DNA of 64,000 nt from Pedobacter sp. Leaf216 (lineage in GTDB: Bacteria; Bacteroidota; Bacteroidia; Sphingobacteriales; Sphingobacteriaceae): contig NZ_LMKM01000001.1 in the NCBI RefSeq assembly GCF_001421515.1, forward strand, positions 175,680 through 239,679, in the 5' to 3' direction. Made by a program: the position numbers and the translations under genes. Shown one piece after another: positions 59,729 to 64,000 of the stretch. The number at the start of each line of letters is the position of its first letter. The stretch's first letter is position 1. The notes below the pieces were generated by a model, which was given only the letters and a program-made list of their open reading frames with translations, ran no database searches and had not been told where the DNA came from.

Positions 59729-60394
59729 CTACTTATTAAATGTAATTAAGGTGTTATGCCCGCGTTGCTCAAGCTGTAAATGTTTAAAATTTAACCTGGC
59801 AAATATTTTAGCTAATTTTTTGTGGGAGGGATGGACATGGGTAAATTTAATATTAAAATTTTCGTTAAGCCAATAACTCATTTTCATTGCCATTTTTTTT
59901 AATCCTGATTCTTTTTCAAGTTCTTCCTTTAGGTATTTTTCATTGTTAACTATAATAAAACCATATCCGTTTTCTTTTACCAGATTGTAAATGCATTTGG
60001 CAAAACGGATGTCGTTAATACAATAATACCAGCAGATGCGGTTAAAAATTATATCGAATTTCCCATGGGCCTCTTCCAGGTAACCAAGTGAAAAGTTCAG
60101 TGCGAGGCTCTCGTTTGCAGCTTTGGTTTTGGCGATATCAAGATAGTTCCGGCTGATATCGTGCCAGGTAACTTTTGCCCCTTTTTTAGCAAAAGCAATG
60201 CTATATTGCCCTGGTCCGGCACCGAGATCGAGTATCGTTTTATTTTTAAAATCAGGTACCCGTTCTTTTATTGCCTCTATCACCTCATTATTTAATTTTT
60301 GACACTCATTTGCGGCATACTTTTCTGCAAAAGCTTTAGGAACAGGATCGAAACCTTTTTCGGGTTTTTGAAAATAATATTTAAGCCAAAGCAT
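59729..60394 (-). CDS. Class I SAM-dependent methyltransferase
   Basis: This 221-residue cytoplasmic protein has SAM motif I TILDLGAGPGQYSIAFA near residue 54, motif II KVTWHDISRNYLDIAKTKA, and later GKFDIIFNRICWYYCINDIRFAKCIYNLV. The DLGAGPGQY form fits the Methyltransf_25/UbiE-like group. The substrate is unknown. It starts upstream of the DUF6702 gene on the same strand, 43 bases apart, and diverges from the HupE gene across a 244-base AT-rich gap in which nothing further could be supported. Confidence 0.84.
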   Translation of the reverse strand: MLWLKYYFQKPEKGFDPVPKAFAEKYAANECQKLNNEVIEAIKERVPDFKNKTILDLGAGPGQYSIAFAKKGAKVTWHDISRNYLDIAKTKAANESLALNFSLGYLEEAHGKFDIIFNRICWYYCINDIRFAKCIYNLVKENGYGFIIVNNEKYLKEELEKESGLKKMAMKMSYWLNENFNIKFTHVHPSHKKLAKIFARLNFKHLQLEQRGHNTLITFNK

Positions 60395-60638
60395 ATCGAT
60401 GATTAAAAAACCAGTATTTCAGGTACCAATATAACTTATTGTTTGTGCAACTTAAACAACAATCTAGTTTACACCTGTAAACCTTGTAATTGGTTAATAA
60501 TTGCTGTAAAACATAAAATATTGGTAACAAATTTGGTATTTAGGCTTTTGTTTAATGGATATTTGGTCTTTATGGAATTAAAAATATATTTTTAATCTTT
60601 ATAATCTATTTTGCCTCCAATAGTTAGCTTATTATTTC

Positions 60639-61223
60639 ATGCCGTTACAAGATTTTATCTTTTATTTCAAACTGGGTTGGGAACATATTATAAGCGCTGA
60701 TGCTTTAGATCATCAACTTTTTGTTTTAGCATTGGTGGCCATTTACAGCTACAATAATCTGAAACAGGTATTGATACTCGTTACTGCTTTTACCATCGGC
60801 CATTCGCTAACCTTACTTTTGAGTGTATTGGACATCATCAGATTCGAAAGCAAATGGGTAGAATTTTTAATTCCCTGCACCATAGTAATTACCGCGATAA
60901 GTAATTTATTCAGGAAGAATTTTTCATTAAAATCAGTCAAAATCAATTACTTTCTGGCATTGGGTTTTGGATTGATCCACGGAATGGGTTTTGCAAATTC
61001 CATCAGGATTATGCTGGCAAAAGACCAGAACATTGGGTGGGGATTATTTGGTTTTAATGTTGGCTTAGAGGCCGGACAGGTTTTTATGGTGATTATTATT
61101 TTATTGGTTACATTTTTTATTTTTAACTATACACGTATAAAACGCACCAGTTGGGTGTTATTTGTATCTGCAGCCGTATTTAGCCTGGCTTTAAAAATGG
61201 CTTTGGAAAGAATTCCTCTTTAA
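60639..61223 (+). CDS. HupE/UreJ-family membrane protein
   Basis: This 194-residue protein has about six membrane helices and three His-containing landmarks: ADALDHQLFVLAL near residue 20, FTIGHSLTLLL near 50 and FGLIHGMGFANSIR near 111. These match the HupE/UreJ family, whose best-known members import nickel or cobalt. No hydrogenase or urease genes are in the window, so the metal is open. It ends nine bases before an M1 peptidase gene, a pairing common in Bacteroidota, and the two are probably co-transcribed. Confidence 0.9.
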   Translation: MPLQDFIFYFKLGWEHIISADALDHQLFVLALVAIYSYNNLKQVLILVTAFTIGHSLTLLLSVLDIIRFESKWVEFLIPCTIVITAISNLFRKNFSLKSVKINYFLALGFGLIHGMGFANSIRIMLAKDQNIGWGLFGFNVGLEAGQVFMVIIILLVTFFIFNYTRIKRTSWVLFVSAAVFSLALKMALERIPL

Positions 61224-61232
61224 CAACATATT

Positions 61233-63605
61233 ATGAATAAACTGTATACATTAACCGGCCTTTTACTCTTTTCGGGTAGTTTGGCCATGGCCCAAAACAT
61301 TTTGAACAATCCGGGCAGTAACCACGGAAACAAGTTTGAGCAATTGGGCACTATTTTACCTACCCCAAATGAACAACGCACAGCCAGTGGTGCACCAGGC
61401 GTTAAATATTGGCAGCAACGGGCCGATTACAACATCAAATGTGAGCTGGATGAAAAAAACCTATTGTTAACAGGGTCTGAAACCGTAACCTACACCAATA
61501 ATTCGCCCGATCCGTTAACCTATATCTGGTTGCAGCTTGACGAAAACGAGCATAGCACCGATAAAAGTGCAAACTATCAGGATGCAACCAAAATGCCAGC
61601 TATCGGTACCACCAAAAATTTAGATCAACTTAGTGCAAAGGATAATAATGGTTTTGGGATTAACATTACCAAATTAACAGATGCAACAGGCAAAAACCTA
61701 AAGTATACTGTTAATAAAACCATGATGAGGGTGGATTTGCCTGTAGCTTTAAGAACCGGCCAAAAATTAATTTTTAACATTGACTGGAACTATAAAATTA
61801 CCGACAGAATGAGCGTTGGAGGCCGTGGCGGATATGAATTTTTTCCAAATGATGGGAATTACCTGTTCACCATGACTCAGTGGTACCCACGTTTATGTGT
61901 ATATAGCGATTTCCAGGGATGGCAGAACCATCAATTTACCGGCAGAGGAGAATTTGCGTTAACTTTTGGTGATTTTAAAGTACAAATGACTGTTCCGGCA
62001 GATCACTTGGTAGGTTCAACAGGCGAATGTATCAATTACAGCGCTGTTCTAAATCCAACACAATTGGCCAGATACAATTCTGCTAAAACCGCAGCTGCAC
62101 CCGTAGAAATTCAAACGCTTGCAGAGGCCAAAGCTGCAGAAACCAAAAAATCGACCGCTAAAAAAACATGGGTTTTTAATGCCAATAATGTGCGCGATTT
62201 CGCCTGGACTTCTTCACGGAAGTTTATCTGGGATGCGATGCCTCAAAAAATTCAGGCCAACAACAACACCGTAATGTGTATGAGTTTTTATGGAAAAGAA
62301 GCCTATAGTTTATACAGCAAATTTTCTACCCGCGCAGTTGCCCACACCATTAAAACTTATTCAGATTTCACCATTCCTTACCCATATCCTGTTGCCCAAA
62401 GCATTGAGGCGGCCAACGGAATGGAATATCCGATGATCTGTTTCAACTACGGCCGTACCGATGCTGACGGAACATATAGTGAAAGCACTAAAAACGGCAT
62501 GTTGGGCGTGGTAATTCACGAAGTTGGGCACAACTTTTTCCCGATGATTGTTAACAGTGATGAACGCCAGTGGACCTGGATGGATGAAGGGCTGAATTCT
62601 TTTGTAGAATACTTAACAGAGGAACTTTGGGACAATAAATTTCCGAGCAAAAAAGGGCCGGCATATACCATTGTTGATTACATGAAACTGCCTAAGGATG
62701 AATTGGAGCCGATTATGAGCAATTCTGAAAATATTGCACGTTTTGGTCCGAATGCCTATTCAAAACCTGCAACGGGTTTAAACATCCTACGCGAAACAAT
62801 TATGGGCCGAGACCTTTTCGATTATGCCTTTAAAGAATATTCAAGAAGATGGGCATTTAAACACCCTGAACCTGCCGACCTTTTCCGTACGATGGAAGAT
62901 GCCAGTGGAGAAGATTTAGATTGGTTTTGGAGAGGTTGGTTTTATGGAACCGATCCATGTGACATTTCTTTGGATAGCGTAAAATTTGCAAAGGCAGATT
63001 TCCCTAAAGAAGTACCTGCGGCAAGATCAAGAATGGTAAAAATAGATAAGCCTGCAGTGAATGCTTTTGAGGATATTTCGAAAATCAGAAACCGTGAAGA
63101 TAAAAAAATCAACTTCTATACCGATAAAAATACCGCAGCCCAAGATTTTTATTACAAGTATGATAGAGGCCTGGTTACTGTTGATACTACAATTTCATCA
63201 AAGATGGATATAACTCCACCTGTAGAAGTTGTTGCAGATGCAGATCAAAGTAAATACAACAATAAATTCTTGTATGAGTTAAGTTTTAGCAACAAAGGTG
63301 GCTTGGTTATGCCGGTTATTGTAGAATTTACTTATAAAGATGGAACAAAAGAAATAGACCGTATACCGGCACAGATTTGGAGACATAATGAATTGAAAAC
63401 TTCTAAATTTTATGTAAAAGACAAAGAAGTGGCTTCTATATTAGTTGATCCATTACGCGAAACCGCTGATATTGATACCACAAACAATAGTTGGGGAGGT
63501 AAAGCCAAAGAAAGCAAGTTTAAAGTTTATAAAGCAAAAACCGGTGGGGCAGTAAGAGGCCAATCTGTTGGCAAAAACCCAATGCAGGCGGCTACGGGTA
63601 AATAA
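61233..63605 (+). CDS. Secreted M1-family zinc metallopeptidase
   Basis: This 790-residue protein has a signal peptide (residues 1-20, GSLAMA before Q21), an N-terminal beta domain (YNIKCELDEKNLLLTGSETVTY), and an aminopeptidase-N-like core. The site is VVIHEVGHNFFPM, with His429, Glu430 and His433, plus the third ligand Glu452 in WTWMDEGLNSF. A gluzincin exopeptidase motif NGMEYPM is at about residue 391. The C-terminal part (from about 600) is beta-rich, with YKLSFSNKGGLVMPV-like strands. It follows HupE by nine bases; a terminator lies beyond. Confidence 0.93.
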   Translation: MNKLYTLTGLLLFSGSLAMAQNILNNPGSNHGNKFEQLGTILPTPNEQRTASGAPGVKYWQQRADYNIKCELDEKNLLLTGSETVTYTNNSPDPLTYIWLQLDENEHSTDKSANYQDATKMPAIGTTKNLDQLSAKDNNGFGINITKLTDATGKNLKYTVNKTMMRVDLPVALRTGQKLIFNIDWNYKITDRMSVGGRGGYEFFPNDGNYLFTMTQWYPRLCVYSDFQGWQNHQFTGRGEFALTFGDFKVQMTVPADHLVGSTGECINYSAVLNPTQLARYNSAKTAAAPVEIQTLAEAKAAETKKSTAKKTWVFNANNVRDFAWTSSRKFIWDAMPQKIQANNNTVMCMSFYGKEAYSLYSKFSTRAVAHTIKTYSDFTIPYPYPVAQSIEAANGMEYPMICFNYGRTDADGTYSESTKNGMLGVVIHEVGHNFFPMIVNSDERQWTWMDEGLNSFVEYLTEELWDNKFPSKKGPAYTIVDYMKLPKDELEPIMSNSENIARFGPNAYSKPATGLNILRETIMGRDLFDYAFKEYSRRWAFKHPEPADLFRTMEDASGEDLDWFWRGWFYGTDPCDISLDSVKFAKADFPKEVPAARSRMVKIDKPAVNAFEDISKIRNREDKKINFYTDKNTAAQDFYYKYDRGLVTVDTTISSKMDITPPVEVVADADQSKYNNKFLYELSFSNKGGLVMPVIVEFTYKDGTKEIDRIPAQIWRHNELKTSKFYVKDKEVASILVDPLRETADIDTTNNSWGGKAKESKFKVYKAKTGGAVRGQSVGKNPMQAATGK

Positions 63606-63699
63606 AAGATTCCCGCGCTTATTCTAAGCGATGATAATTTAGACCGTAGCGGAGAATTTAATTATTGCCAGTTACCAGCGAAGTATTAAGATTGCAACT

Positions 63700-63733
63700 A
63701 ATCCCCGTTGAAAAAAATCAACGGGGATTTTAT
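63700..63733 (+). terminator. Rho-independent terminator of the hupE-M1 unit
   Basis: AATCCCCGTTGA (63700-63711) and TCAACGGGGATT (63718-63729) form a perfect 12-bp stem with a six-A loop, followed by T-rich sequence. Confidence 0.92.
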
Positions 63734-63783
63734 TTTCCAACTTTCCTGACTTTCGCCTGTTTTACTCTTTACAGCCTAAACCG

Positions 63784-63791
63784 TATATTTG
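63784..63791 (+). promoter_or_regulatory. -7 promoter element of uvrB
   Basis: TATATTTG fits TAnnTTTG, ending nine bases before the uvrB ATG. It would give a near-leaderless message. A -33 TTTG at the right distance is not seen. No SOS box was recognised. Confidence 0.45.
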
Positions 63792-63799
63792 ATATACTC

Positions 63800-64000
63800 A
63801 TGAAATTTAAAATCACTTCAGAATATCAGCCCACCGGAGACCAGCCCAGCGCAATAAAACAATTGGTTGATGGTGTAAATGCAAACGAACATTATCAAAC
63901 GTTATTGGGGGTTACAGGATCGGGAAAAACATTTACTGTGGCCAACGTGATTGAACAGACGCAAAAGCCTACTTTGATTTTAAGTCACAATAAAACCCTA
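63800..64000 (+). CDS. uvrB: Excinuclease ABC subunit B (N-terminal part, truncated by window end)
   Basis: The 67 visible codons read [19 protein letters not shown] and continue with [31 protein letters not shown], then [11 protein letters not shown]. This is the conserved UvrB start, with Walker A (GVTGSGKT, about residue 43) and helicase motif Ia (SHNKTL). UvrB verifies damage in nucleotide excision repair with UvrA and UvrC. The gene runs off the window. It may cooperate with the alkyltransferase-like protein at 18.4 kb, whose family hands lesions to this pathway. Confidence 0.95.
   Translation, partial: MKFKITSEYQPTGDQPSAIKQLVDGVNANEHYQTLLGVTGSGKTFTVANVIEQTQKPTLILSHNKTL

Overview
The window looks like a chromosomal segment of a Bacteroidota bacterium, most likely Sphingobacteriaceae (Pedobacter-like). 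The DNA is AT-rich by eye. The phylum-specific gliding-motility lipoprotein GldD is present. Several genes are preceded by the Bacteroidota -7 promoter element TAnnTTTG, in two cases with a well-spaced TTTG about 20 bases upstream. Shine-Dalgarno sites are scarce, and many products are secreted or lipoproteins (DUF4476, DUF6702, DUF885, M13, S41). No rRNA, tRNA, CRISPR array, insertion sequence or prophage was seen. Most genes are housekeeping or core-accessory genes.

Layout. 1-7.0 kb: end of an unknown gene, a SnoaL-like secreted protein, then a forward block of TPR protein, phosphosulfolactate synthase, aroE, gldD, MBL hydrolase, LolC/E-like permease and a lipoprotein. 7.0-12.6 kb: a repeat-rich gap, then a reverse-strand xylose block (Na+/sugar symporter, xylA, xylB) with a well-formed promoter overlapped by a LacI-type operator. 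12.7-20.8 kb: csaA, tadA, superoxide dismutase, OxyR with its own operator, GDP-fucose synthase, trmB, a Cys-less alkyltransferase-like protein, an AhpD-like protein, tag and a frameshifted acetyltransferase. 21.7-26.4 kb: polA and small secreted proteins. 26.4-35.2 kb: mainly reverse-strand enzymes, ending in the pyruvate dehydrogenase genes pdhA-pdhC. 35.6-43.7 kb: an NlpC/P60 hydrolase, a CapA-like protein, an M13 peptidase, an SPFH protein and an S41 protease. 43.9-49.4 kb: a TPR protein and a cyanophycin cluster in which iaaA and cphB diverge from cphA. 49.5-60.4 kb: a PA2169-type protein, a four-gene glycan unit (flippase, two methyltransferases, glycosyltransferase), a triple-repeat His/Cys lipoprotein, DinB, DUF4476, yjjG, a small phosphatase, upp, a degenerate deacetylase-like protein and DUF6702. 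60.6-64 kb: HupE/UreJ, an M1 peptidase and the start of uvrB.

Three sets of genes and sites read as working units. The xyl genes take up xylose and convert it to xylulose 5-phosphate under probable repressor control. cphA makes the nitrogen polymer cyanophycin, cphB cuts it to beta-Asp-Arg, and iaaA can split that dipeptide. The oxyR promoter lies inside two near-consensus OxyR boxes, implying autoregulation, with sod and an AhpD-like gene in the same 5 kb. Between genes lie several families of palindromic repeats. One is a CGTCAT...ATGACG-bounded family with five full copies and some partial ones; another is a GGTCTGTG-type hairpin family, one copy of which duplicates the 3-prime end of xylA.
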